26,347 nt of DNA from a virus. The position numbers and the translations under genes were made by a program. The stretch spans positions 1-26,347 of IMG/VR virus record IMGVR_UViG_3300028388_003515; one strand, 5' to 3'. The notes beneath the pieces were generated by a model, which did not search any database, had not been told where the DNA came from, and saw only the letters and a program-made list of their open reading frames with translations. Positions 8,342 through 15,166 of this stretch are shown here, piece after piece. Every line of letters starts with the position of its first letter. The stretch's first letter is position 1.

Positions 8342-8381
8342 GCTGTTTTTTCACGGCGCCGGGCGCTGCGATCGCTGCACC

Positions 8382-9410
8382 CTAGCTGGTAAACTCTGCC
8401 GCCGGCACTTCTGCCCCGATCGAGACGGTGGCCTGGATCTGCCCGTCCGGGGGATATTGGCGGGCCACGCCGTTTTTCCCCTGGCACAGGATGTAGGCCG
8501 TTTTGTCGCGGTCCGGGAAGAACTTGAACGTTAGGATTTCGTCTTTTTCGCGAATGAGCGTGTCTGAAACCCCGTCGTTTAGCATGCACGAAAAGCCGCC
8601 GGCGCCGAGACTGGAAGACACCGACCCCACCGTGCCGCCGTACACCTGCTGCGAGCTGATCGAATGGGTGTTTTCCGGCGGGGTGAAATTCCATGCGCGC
8701 TCGACGTCGGAAAGCTCCGGCTCGTAGTATTGGATGTAGACCTTTTTTGCGCAGGCCGAGGTGTCGGTGTGGATCAGCGGCAGGGCCGAGCCGAACTCGA
8801 TGTAGGCGTTTTGCTTGGCCGCCACCGAGGCATACTCGCCGTCTCCTACGTTGTTTTCCGTCCAGAGAGGATAGTTGTAATACTCTGCGTGGGTGCCGAC
8901 GGTCTGGAAAATCTCCGCACTGGTCAGGGCGGCCGAAGCGCTGGCGCTAACCCGCACCTGGCCGATCTCCACATCGTTTTTCGGAATCAGCGGCGGGCCG
9001 CCGGCAGCGTCACGCGTTTCTGAAAAACTGGTTCCTGTGCCGATGGTGCCCTCCACGACGGCAATCGAACCGTCTGACTGCATGACGATCGAATGCACCT
9101 GCGCCTTTGCATCCGTGGACGCCCGTGTAATGGTGGTGGTGGTGGCCGTCACGGTCTGCTCGACGCCCTTAGAGTAGGCCTTGAATGCGGCAATGGTCAC
9201 TTTGTCGTCGTCGGCATGGGTGGACAGCACCTGGCTGCCGGAACTGATGCCGTTGGGGCGCACGCTGGGGGTGTAGCCGGACTTGCCGCTCCACAGGGTG
9301 CCGCCGGACACCGTGAAAACCTCGTGATCGCCGGAATCTGTCATGGCCGCGTAGGCGTTCAGCGTCTGACCGCCCTCGACCTGGACTTTTGCGTTGTCAG
9401 CGGATGGCAT
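8382..9410 (-). CDS. Major tail tube protein
   Basis: The 342-residue protein starts at ATG 9410 behind a strong SD (AAGGAGA). It opens MPSADNAKVQVEGGQTLNAY and is beta-rich throughout, with Ser/Thr/Gly-rich strands and few long helices. Gene order (tail terminator, this gene, chaperones, tape measure) matches lambda gpU-gpV-gpG/T-gpH once the inserted glycosyltransferase gene is set aside. It is longer than lambda gpV (246 residues), which may mean an extra surface domain. The strong SD fits high expression. The tube call rests on position and general character, not on a diagnostic motif. Confidence 0.72.
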   Translation of the reverse strand: MPSADNAKVQVEGGQTLNAYAAMTDSGDHEVFTVSGGTLWSGKSGYTPSVRPNGISSGSQVLSTHADDDKVTIAAFKAYSKGVEQTVTATTTTITRASTDAKAQVHSIVMQSDGSIAVVEGTIGTGTSFSETRDAAGGPPLIPKNDVEIGQVRVSASASAALTSAEIFQTVGTHAEYYNYPLWTENNVGDGEYASVAAKQNAYIEFGSALPLIHTDTSACAKKVYIQYYEPELSDVERAWNFTPPENTHSISSQQVYGGTVGSVSSSLGAGGFSCMLNDGVSDTLIREKDEILTFKFFPDRDKTAYILCQGKNGVARQYPPDGQIQATVSIGAEVPAAEFTS

Positions 9411-9433
9411 TTTCGCTCTCCTTGGTTACAGGG

Positions 9434-10150
9434 TTACTGTGCAAACGGGTTGCCGCGCACGGTGGCGTAGCGAATGTGAAACAGGGCGGCCACGGCGACG
9501 GCCTCGTCTTCTTCGTCTGGATACCACTCTGATCCGCCGCCGGCGTAAAAGATGTCGTCTGCCAGCCCGCCGGTCACCAAATCGACCGGCGCCGTTGCAG
9601 ATACCGAGCCGCTCACCGTGGCGACGTTGGCCTGAGCGGTGGTGTCCAGGTTTTCTCCGTCGGTAAACACGCCAGAGCGGCGGCGAAGGGTGAGCGTGCC
9701 TGCGGCATTGCCGTTTGCCCAGGCGCCGGAAGACACACTCAGCGTTTCAACAACGGCCGTTGCCGAAGAAGATGCCCCGGTGACGGTTCCTCCAGGCACG
9801 ACGTCGGTTGTGCCGCCGGAAACAAAATCCATGGAAAACTGAGGCCCGGTCATGGCCTCGATGACGTCGCCGAGCATCGCCTCTGAAAGGGCCGAAGGCT
9901 CGCCAGTGCCGATGACGTGGTAAAGCTCCACCTTTACCGGAAAGACGATTTGAGCCCGGGAATATTCGCGGTCCGGCTCTTCTGGCTGAGGCCAGATCAC
10001 CGCCGCGTTGAGTTCGTTTTCAGGGTCCAGGTGATGGCGCACACGAAATACGTGGCGGCCGCAATCGGTTGCAAAGCCACGCACGGTGCGAATGGCGGCA
10101 AGCCGGGTCTCTATGGCGGATATGATCTGTTCGCGGATGGTGTCTGGCAT
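9434..10150 (-). CDS. Tail terminator-like protein (lambda gpU position) with inserted beta domain
   Basis: The 238-residue protein starts MPDTIREQIISAIETRLAAI, a typical beginning for small tail-completion/terminator proteins, and has PVKVELYHVIGTGEPS in the core. Residues about 112-192 are a Gly/Thr/Ser/Val-rich insert (GGTVTGASSSATAVV, AGTLTLRRRSGVF, TDGENL) of a kind I associate with repeat domains of phage structural proteins. The terminator core then resumes with DDIFYAGGGSEWYPDEEDEA and an AALFHIRYAT strand. The family is usually about 130-160 residues, so the insert explains the extra length. It lies one base downstream of the protein Z gene. Its expected job is to cap the tail tube and join it to the head. 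Confidence 0.7.
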   Translation of the reverse strand: MPDTIREQIISAIETRLAAIRTVRGFATDCGRHVFRVRHHLDPENELNAAVIWPQPEEPDREYSRAQIVFPVKVELYHVIGTGEPSALSEAMLGDVIEAMTGPQFSMDFVSGGTTDVVPGGTVTGASSSATAVVETLSVSSGAWANGNAAGTLTLRRRSGVFTDGENLDTTAQANVATVSGSVSATAPVDLVTGGLADDIFYAGGGSEWYPDEEDEAVAVAALFHIRYATVRGNPFAQ

Positions 10151-10151
10151 G

Positions 10152-10766
10152 TCAGATCCCCTTTAGAGCCCGGAAGATTTCGTGTTCGATGTTCTTGTCC
10201 AGCCGGATCCCGGCAAGGCGCAGCAGCTCGGCCATTACGTCCGGCCGGCCCAGGATGTCTTCCACACGGGGGCCGGTAAGCTCTTCAATCGGAAGACGGT
10301 ATTTTCGCGGAAGCCTGGCGTATGAAGCGTTGGGCTGCCACGGGCGCCCGTCTTTTTGATATTTTTTGCCGTAGCGCCGCGCAAACACACCGACATGGCC
10401 GGAAGCCATGGTGGCCAAAAACGCATGTTCCAGCTTCACGCGGCGGCCGGACTTTTTGACCTTTACCGAAATGCCGCCGCGCTTCAGCGCCCGCGTGCCG
10501 ATAAACTGGATCAGCGGTATCGGCCGGCCGCTTCGTTTGAAAAGGGCTTGCAACGTTTTGGGAGATGCTTTGATCAGCCGCATGGCGTCCCGGATTTGCT
10601 TTTTTTTCAGGTTCAACTCGGCGGCGGCTAGGTTGGTGCCGTCTGTTCTGACCCCGGTCAGCGTCTTGTTGATCGACCGGCTCATCATGCCGGTGCTCTT
10701 TGCGCCGAAGGTGCGAAGCCCGGCCACCGCCTCGCGCACGCCGCGGACCTCGACTCCGGCGCTCAT
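10152..10766 (-). CDS. Minor tail protein Z-like
   Basis: The 204-residue protein starts at ATG 10766, overlapping the head-tail joining gene stop as ATGA; an upstream extension in frame is not needed. It is strongly basic, with LNLKKKQIRDAMRLIKAS, ALKRGGISVKVKKSGRRVKL and YGKKYQKDGRPWQP, and a C-terminal helical part ending EHEIFRALKGI. This pattern and position match prophage minor tail protein Z (lambda gpZ family), which is needed for infectious virions and correct DNA positioning in the tail. The neighbours (FII-like before, U-like after) follow lambda order. Confidence 0.8.
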   Translation of the reverse strand: MSAGVEVRGVREAVAGLRTFGAKSTGMMSRSINKTLTGVRTDGTNLAAAELNLKKKQIRDAMRLIKASPKTLQALFKRSGRPIPLIQFIGTRALKRGGISVKVKKSGRRVKLEHAFLATMASGHVGVFARRYGKKYQKDGRPWQPNASYARLPRKYRLPIEELTGPRVEDILGRPDVMAELLRLAGIRLDKNIEHEIFRALKGI

Positions 10767-11077
10767 GATTTGACCGCCACTTTGCAAAACTTGCCGTCTT
10801 TTTCCACCACCCGCTGCACGGTCCACTTGACATCGCCGATGGCAAACTGCTCTCCTTTTGCCGGTTCGCGGCCGATGTCGCTGTAGATAAACTCGATCAT
10901 GTCGTCACAGCCCCAGGTGCCAGAATCGTAGCCGTCCGGCATCTGGGCCACGTTCTCGCGGGTGTGGCTTACGTTCAGCGTCACCGGCACGCCGGCTGCC
11001 GGCGTAAAAACAGCCTCCGTGCCGATGCCGGGCACCGAGAAAAGATCTTCTGCCATCTGGTCGAAAATGTCGGTCAT
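10763..11077 (-). CDS. Head-tail joining protein (gpFII-like)
   Basis: The 104-residue protein begins MTDIFDQMAEDLFSVPGIGTEAVF, carries a TLNVSHTRENV strand and ends with FAIGDVKWTVQRVVEKDGKFCKVAVKS. Length, beta content and place between the capsid and tail genes match lambda gpFII-type head-tail connectors (117 residues in lambda), which sit under the portal and dock the tail. The gene lies 9 bases after the upstream stop and overlaps the next start by 4 bases. Confidence 0.72.
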   Translation of the reverse strand: MTDIFDQMAEDLFSVPGIGTEAVFTPAAGVPVTLNVSHTRENVAQMPDGYDSGTWGCDDMIEFIYSDIGREPAKGEQFAIGDVKWTVQRVVEKDGKFCKVAVKS

Positions 11078-11086
11078 CGCGATAAT

Positions 11087-11626
11087 TTATGCCTTGTGCT
11101 TTGCCCGGAGTTTTTTCACCGCCGACACATAGTCGGCCTTTAACGCCCCGGAGGCGAGGTTGGCGCGGCCGGCGATCTCCGCCTCCAACTCCGATACGGT
11201 CATATCCTCCGGGTCTTTTAGCGGCGGATGTTTCAGCTCCTCGATCTGGTTTTCCAGCTGCAGCTTTTCTGCCGCCATGTTTTCAAAGCGGCCGGACAAA
11301 TCACTGTATGCGTCCTGCAAGGCGGCCGCGTCTGCAAAGGCCCTGTCAAGCGCTTTTTTCAAATCCCGCTTTTCCGCCTCCAGCTGGGCCGCCGCTTCGG
11401 TTTTAGCCGGTTCGGCAAGCAAAGAGGGGTTTTTCGCCACCAGGGCCAGACCGTAACGGCCCGCCATGGTAAAGGTACGCAGGCGCGCGCCGTCTTTTTT
11501 GCGGCAGTCCTCCAGTTTTGCGTCGAAAAGAAGCGTAAAGCCGGCTTTTTCCAGCCCCCCCAGGACAGCTGCAAGACCTTCTGGCAAATCCGAAAGGATG
11601 TCGCTTGGCTCTGTTGCATGTTTCAT
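11087..11626 (-). CDS. Coiled-coil head protein in lambda FI position
   Basis: The 179-residue protein starts at ATG 11626 behind GGGGAG; the frame is open further upstream, but that part overlaps a hairpin and the capsid gene end. A globular N-terminus (FTLLFDAKLEDCRKKDGARL) is followed by a long Ala/Glu/Lys-rich coiled coil at about residues 75-130 (EAAAQLEAEKRDLKKALDR). The C-terminus, MTVSELEAEIAGRA then ALKADYVSAVKKLRAKHKA, resembles a small HeH/SAP-type helix-extended-loop-helix motif that binds nucleic acid. Lambda keeps gpFI, a terminase-prohead docking factor, at this exact place between the capsid and FII genes. That equivalence is inference from position. Confidence 0.65.
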   Translation of the reverse strand: MKHATEPSDILSDLPEGLAAVLGGLEKAGFTLLFDAKLEDCRKKDGARLRTFTMAGRYGLALVAKNPSLLAEPAKTEAAAQLEAEKRDLKKALDRAFADAAALQDAYSDLSGRFENMAAEKLQLENQIEELKHPPLKDPEDMTVSELEAEIAGRANLASGALKADYVSAVKKLRAKHKA

Positions 11627-11641
11627 CGTCTCGTTCTCCCC

Positions 11642-11670
11642 GGGGCGGGGGAATCTTTTTCCCCCGCCCC
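11642..11670. promoter_or_regulatory. Strong GC-rich hairpin after the major capsid gene
   Basis: A perfect 12-base stem (GGGGCGGGGGAA with TTCCCCCGCCCC) closes a 5-base loop between the capsid gene stop and the SD of the next gene. No T-run follows on the minus strand, so it is better read as an attenuator, processing site or 3'-end stabiliser than as a full terminator. Confidence 0.8.
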
Positions 11671-11691
11671 GCCGGAATCGGCCATTGGCTG

Positions 11692-12693
11692 CTAGGTGTG
11701 GATGTTGGAAAACAGATAGCTTACGGCATCGTAAACCGTGGAAACCGCCGTTCCGTCGCTGTCCTTGCTCTGGATGAAACACTCGTCCACGTGGTGGCGG
11801 ACCCGGAAGATGTCGCTGCGGATCTGCTCTTCACGGTAGCTTTCCACCACCGGGTTCTGGGGCGAGTCGGCCGTCCACAAAAAGGTACGCCCCAGCGACG
11901 GGCGCCGCAGATCCCGGCTGCCGTCGGTGATGGTCAAAAAGGCGTATTCGCTGGACCACATGTCGGTCACCGTGCTTGCGATGCCCTTGCCGGCGGAGTC
12001 GTACACCGCACCGCCCACCAGCACCCTTGAGATATTAAAAACGGCGGCAAGCTGCTCGACGTTCATTCGGTTGATGTCGATCCCCGGGAAGGTGTACTTG
12101 AGCCGGTCCACGACCTGGTCGCAGTTTTTCAGGTCCTGAAACGTCTGCCAGGCGATGACCAGGGTGTTGGGCACCATGCCGCATGCGCTTCTGACCGCGG
12201 ACACGCCGTCGTTGACGTCGTCTACCGGGGTGCATGTGGCTGCCGTGTCCCACTCGGTGGTGACCGCATGCGCCGTGAAGTTGTTTGTGTTTTGGATTTT
12301 TTGGGCGATGCGGTATTCTGCCGCACGCATGATTGTGCCCCATGCGCGCTCAACGGCGATCTCGTCTGCAACGCCCGTGTAGATCTCGCCCTCGATGGTG
12401 GCCCGCTCGTCATCGTCCACCGGCTCTTCCCATCCTTTTTCAGAGGTGCGGTAGGTGCCGCGCTCGTATTCAAAATCGTCGCGGTTGTACCGGCCCCTCG
12501 GGGCGCGGTCCACGGTGTTGAGCTTGAGCAAAGCCTCTTTGGGCACGACCGGAAAGCTTGCCTCTTTCATCGGCGACGGAAACACTGGAAACAGCTCGTA
12601 GCCGATAAAGCCCATGCTGGGTCCCTCGGCATACTCGAGTACCATGGCCCCCAGGTCCGGCCGATAGACGACTGCGTCGGTTTTCGGTCTCAT
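11692..12693 (-). CDS. Major capsid protein (lambda gpE / Phage_cap_E type)
   Basis: The 333-residue protein is close in length to lambda gpE (341). It begins MRPKTDAVVYRPDLGAMVLE and contains FPVFPSPMKEASFPVVPKEA, an R-G-Y-N-R-D loop, and conserved late parts such as DRLKYTFPGIDINRMNVEQL, FNISRVLVGGAVYDSAGKG, and a C-terminal SYREEQIRSDIFRVRHHVDE. These match the HK97-fold capsid family of lambda gpE-like phages. There is no long N-terminal delta domain, in keeping with a separate scaffold. A very strong SD (AAAGGAGG, 9 bases before the ATG) fits the most abundant virion protein. Confidence 0.9.
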   Translation of the reverse strand: MRPKTDAVVYRPDLGAMVLEYAEGPSMGFIGYELFPVFPSPMKEASFPVVPKEALLKLNTVDRAPRGRYNRDDFEYERGTYRTSEKGWEEPVDDDERATIEGEIYTGVADEIAVERAWGTIMRAAEYRIAQKIQNTNNFTAHAVTTEWDTAATCTPVDDVNDGVSAVRSACGMVPNTLVIAWQTFQDLKNCDQVVDRLKYTFPGIDINRMNVEQLAAVFNISRVLVGGAVYDSAGKGIASTVTDMWSSEYAFLTITDGSRDLRRPSLGRTFLWTADSPQNPVVESYREEQIRSDIFRVRHHVDECFIQSKDSDGTAVSTVYDAVSYLFSNIHT

Positions 12694-12757
12694 TTGGGTT
12701 TTCCTCCTTTATTGCCGCAATGGCGGCTATGTCGTTAAAATTGCATGCCGGCCTGGC

Positions 12758-13297
12758 CTACGAGGTCAGAATCGACCGGGTGTATTCAAGCCAGAAACCG
12801 GTGGCGTAAAGCGCGTCGTTGTCATGGTCCCCGGGGGTCAGCTCGATGGTTAAGGTCTGGGCGCCCGCAGGAACCTTTGATGCTAAAATGGTGATCCTCG
12901 TTTCATCTAATGCACCGCCCAAAATGGGAAAGCTGCTCATGTATTCGATTTTAAAGTCTTTTTCATTAAAATACGCATCGATATAAACAAACGGATGGTC
13001 TGTAAACCCGCTCATGGCCGCCCTGAAATGCAGGACGATGTTTGAACCGGTGTCCAGATCCGGCGCAAGAGAAATCTGGTTGACGATGGGATTGACATCC
13101 GAAGCGGCCCATTTCAGGAGCAGTGCGCTGTCGCTGTCTGCGCTGGTGTATTCCAGGATCGGCGTGGAGTTCTTGGCCAGGGTCCCGCCGTGCGAAGTTA
13201 GGTTCTGGATGTCGTTGCTGCCGACTTCGCGCCATTGGGTGAGAGGTAATGGGATGAAGCGCTGTGCCGACAAAAGATCCTGGTAGATCTCGGCCAG
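12758..13297 (-). CDS. Beta-rich head structural protein, second copy of duplicated module
   Basis: The 179-residue reading begins at CTG 13297 (LAEIYQDLLSAQRFIPLPLT), with GGAGGT 9-10 bases upstream; no ATG, GTG or TTG lies at a sensible place in frame. The middle is divergent from the first copy (YMSSFPILGGALDETRITIL), but the ends match, including VPAGAQTLTIELTPGDHDND and FWLEYTRSILTS. The intact frame despite divergence implies it is translated. The family occurs near phage cement and capsid genes; function is unknown, with a surface or head-completion role possible. It overlaps the upstream cement gene out of frame by 100 bases. Start and expression mechanism are uncertain. Confidence 0.6.
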   Translation of the reverse strand: MAEIYQDLLSAQRFIPLPLTQWREVGSNDIQNLTSHGGTLAKNSTPILEYTSADSDSALLLKWAASDVNPIVNQISLAPDLDTGSNIVLHFRAAMSGFTDHPFVYIDAYFNEKDFKIEYMSSFPILGGALDETRITILASKVPAGAQTLTIELTPGDHDNDALYATGFWLEYTRSILTS

Positions 13298-13629
13298 GCT
13301 GCCCCGACCTCCACGGAGATCCCCTGTGCCGTGCCGCTGCTGGCATCGGAGAGCTTGCCGTCCGCGGCGCCATAAAGCACAGTGCCGCGGCCGATGGCCG
13401 AGTCGACGACACACTCGATCTCGAAAATTCCAGGAGCGTTGTTGAGCTTGACCGCCACCATGTCGCCGTCTAGCACGGCATGCTCAGTAACGCCGATAAA
13501 GTCTTCGCCGGCATCGGCGTAGATCACCTCGGGTGGATCCCTGGTAGTGCCGGATTCAATTTTGACCCGGCGCTTGGCCGCCAGGGTCTTTCCGGCATTA
13601 AACGTTGCTATTTTTTCGTTCCAGGGCAT
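13198..13629 (-). CDS. DUF2190-like capsid cement protein, second copy
   Basis: The 143-residue frame starts at ATG 13629 with GAGG 6 bases upstream and reads MPWNEKIATFNAGKTLAAKR, then GEDFIGVTEHAVLDGDMVAV and RGTVLYGAADGKLSDASSG. This is the pattern of DUF2190-type decoration proteins that stabilise expanded capsids. Compared with the first copy it lacks 16 residues (DNQHIQVALWNVKATT) near the C-terminus of the family core through a clean 48-base loss. After that the frame runs about 33 residues into the next gene in a different frame (AWPRSTRIFCRHSASS), a tail with no family resemblance. Confidence 0.72.
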   Translation of the reverse strand: MPWNEKIATFNAGKTLAAKRRVKIESGTTRDPPEVIYADAGEDFIGVTEHAVLDGDMVAVKLNNAPGIFEIECVVDSAIGRGTVLYGAADGKLSDASSGTAQGISVEVGAAWPRSTRIFCRHSASSHYLSPNGAKSAATTSRT

Positions 13630-13688
13630 TTCCACCCTCGTGTGGCCGCAATGGCGGCGGTGTCTTTGAGGTTGCCTACCGGCCTGGC

Positions 13689-14225
13689 CTACGAGGTCAG
13701 AATCGACCGGGTGTATTCGAGCCAGAAAGCTGTGGCGTAAAGCGCACTATTGTCATGGGCCCCGGGGGTCAGCTCGATGGTCAGCGTTTGGGCGCCGGCG
13801 GGAACATCTGCCGCGGCGATGGTGATGGTCTTCTCGGCGTAGGTTGCGCCCGATACGGCCGCGCTGACGTCCTCGACCTTGGTGTCTCCCTCGTTGAAAT
13901 AGGCGTCACTGGCCACGGTGGGCGTGTCTGTGGCCCCGCTCATGGCCGCCCTAAAATGCAGGACGACGTCGGAACCGGTGTCCAGATCCGGCGGAAGGGG
14001 AACTTCTGTGACGATTGGATTGACGTCTGACGTGGCCCAATTCAGGCGCAGCGCGCTGTCGGTGTCTCCGTTGGTGTATTCCAAAATCGGCGTGGAGTCT
14101 TTGGCCAGGGTCCCGCCGTGCGCGGCCAGGTTCTGGATGTCGTTGCTGCCGACTTCGCGCCATTGGGTGAGAGGTAATGGGATGAAGCGCTGTGCCGACA
14201 AAAGATCCTGGTAGATCTCGGCCAG
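13689..14225 (-). CDS. Beta-rich head structural protein, first copy of duplicated module
   Basis: The 178-residue reading begins at CTG 14225 (LAEIYQDLLSAQRFIPLPLT), then TPILEYTNGDTDSALRLNWA, a PPDLDTGSDVVLHFRAAMSG core and VPAGAQTLTIELTPGAHDNS, ending FWLEYTRSILTS. It looks like a small beta-sandwich structural protein. No canonical start lies at the expected N-terminus; an AAGG lies 10 bases before the CTG, and a GTG 24 bases further upstream is an alternative. It overlaps the end of the cement frame by 184 bases, lying in the -1 frame relative to it. A frameshift product fused to the cement protein is another possibility. Confidence 0.62.
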   Translation of the reverse strand: MAEIYQDLLSAQRFIPLPLTQWREVGSNDIQNLAAHGGTLAKDSTPILEYTNGDTDSALRLNWATSDVNPIVTEVPLPPDLDTGSDVVLHFRAAMSGATDTPTVASDAYFNEGDTKVEDVSAAVSGATYAEKTITIAAADVPAGAQTLTIELTPGAHDNSALYATAFWLEYTRSILTS

Positions 14226-14605
14226 GCGGTGGTGGCCTTGACGTTCCACAGCGCCACCTGGATGTGCTGGTTGTCTGCCCCGACCTCCACGGAGATCCCC
14301 TGTGCCGTGCCGCTGCTGGCATCGGAAACCTTGCCGTCTGCGGCGCCATAAAGCACAGTGCCGCGGGCGATGGCCGAGTCTACGACACACTCGATTTCGA
14401 AAATTCCGGGGGCGTTGTTGAGCTTGACCGCCACCATGTCGCCGTCTGCCACGTCGTACTCGGTAACACCGATAAAGTCCTCGCCGGCATCGGCGTAGAC
14501 CACCTCGGGTGGATCGTTGGTGGTGCCGGATTCGATTTTGACCCGGCGCTTGGCCGCCAGGGCTTCGCCGGCCTTAAACGTTGCGACTCCGTCGTTCCAG
14601 GGCAT
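14042..14605 (-). CDS. DUF2190-like capsid cement protein, first copy
   Basis: The 187-residue frame starts at ATG 14605 behind a strong SD (AAGGAGG, 6 bases). Residues 1-125 look like a complete DUF2190-type cement protein: GEALAAKRRVKIESGTTNDP, GVTEYDVADGDMVAVKLN, RGTVLYGAADGKVSDASSG, and a last strand HIQVALWNVKATTA. These proteins bind capsid outer faces after expansion, like lambda gpD. The remaining about 62 residues (WPRSTRIFCRHSASSHYLSP onward) are the out-of-frame reading of the next gene and look non-native. The simplest reading is that an ancestral stop codon between the two genes was lost by deletion. Confidence 0.78.
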   Translation of the reverse strand: MPWNDGVATFKAGEALAAKRRVKIESGTTNDPPEVVYADAGEDFIGVTEYDVADGDMVAVKLNNAPGIFEIECVVDSAIARGTVLYGAADGKVSDASSGTAQGISVEVGADNQHIQVALWNVKATTAWPRSTRIFCRHSASSHYLSPNGAKSAATTSRTWPRTAGPWPKTPRRFWNTPTETPTARCA

Positions 14606-14639
14606 TTGTACCCTCCTTGTCTGGTGTTGCGTATCGTTT

Positions 14640-14657
14640 GCGGCGGCAGCCCGCCGC
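14640..14657. promoter_or_regulatory. Small GC hairpin upstream of the first cement gene
   Basis: A 7-base stem (GCGGCGG with CCGCCGC) closes a CAGC loop in the short gap between the protease/scaffold stop and the cement gene SD. There is no T-run on the minus strand. It may set relative transcript levels of scaffold and cement genes. Confidence 0.5.
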
Positions 14658-14674
14658 GACGTTTGTCAAGCGGC

Positions 14675-15166
14675 CTACGCGCTTTGGTTGACCTGCCGCA
14701 AGTAGGCCTGGTGCGACTCCGGGTTGCTCTTTCGAACCGCGCTCATGGCCTTGGCATACGAGCACTTGTTTTGCCTTCGGTAATCGTTGACCAGGGACAT
14801 GAAGTCTGCACTCTGCCCTGTGCCGCCGTCGCCGGTGCCAGGGTCCGGGGCGCCGGTGTTTTGAAGGGCCGACAGCATGCCGGCCATGGCGGCGTTTGTG
14901 TCGTTTCCGGCGGGAAGCGTGCCCTGGATGGCGGCAAGCTGGTCTCGGGTGACGCCGGTCTCGACCAGGGTCGCGAACTTTTCGCCCAGCTTCTCTCCGA
15001 AAAAGCCAACGGCCAGGTCAAGGACCTGGTGGGTTGTGCTGTTGGCCGCCTCGGCGCGAATGGCCTCGGCGTCGATGCTGGCGCCGCCGTCCTTGAAAAT
15101 CTGGTCGCACAGCTCGGGCAGCTCGGTTTTGAGCTGCTCGACGGTGGTGATGTCTTTGGTGTCCAT
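14675..15166 (-). CDS. Nested in-frame scaffolding protein (lambda Nu3-like)
   Basis: An internal ATG at 15166, in frame with the protease, has an excellent SD (AAAGGAGAG, 7 bases away). Translation from it gives 163 residues, MDTKDITTVEQLKTELPELC onward, with a helix-rich middle (GFFGEKLGEKFATLVET), a Gly/Asp/Thr linker, and a basic Tyr/Lys-rich C-terminus (DYRRQNKCSYAKAMSAVRKS). This is the lambda C/Nu3 layout, in which the scaffold is made separately in excess over the protease. A strong SD deep inside a coding region is the main evidence. Confidence 0.78.
   Translation of the reverse strand: MDTKDITTVEQLKTELPELCDQIFKDGGASIDAEAIRAEAANSTTHQVLDLAVGFFGEKLGEKFATLVETGVTRDQLAAIQGTLPAGNDTNAAMAGMLSALQNTGAPDPGTGDGGTGQSADFMSLVNDYRRQNKCSYAKAMSAVRKSNPESHQAYLRQVNQSA

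Larger units (their letters stand above)
12758..14605 (-). repeat. Tandem duplication of a two-gene cement/structural module
   Basis: Unit one (13689-14605) and unit two (12758-13629) each encode the same pair of proteins in the same order and in the same relative frames. Identity is uneven: positions 14129-14226 and 13201-13298 are identical over 98 bases, the cement genes are very similar, and the middle of the second genes is strongly diverged. A 48-base block (14227-14274) is missing from unit two. The 3' flanks also share GCCGCAATGGCGG and GGCCTGGCCTACGAGGTCAG. Confidence 0.92.
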
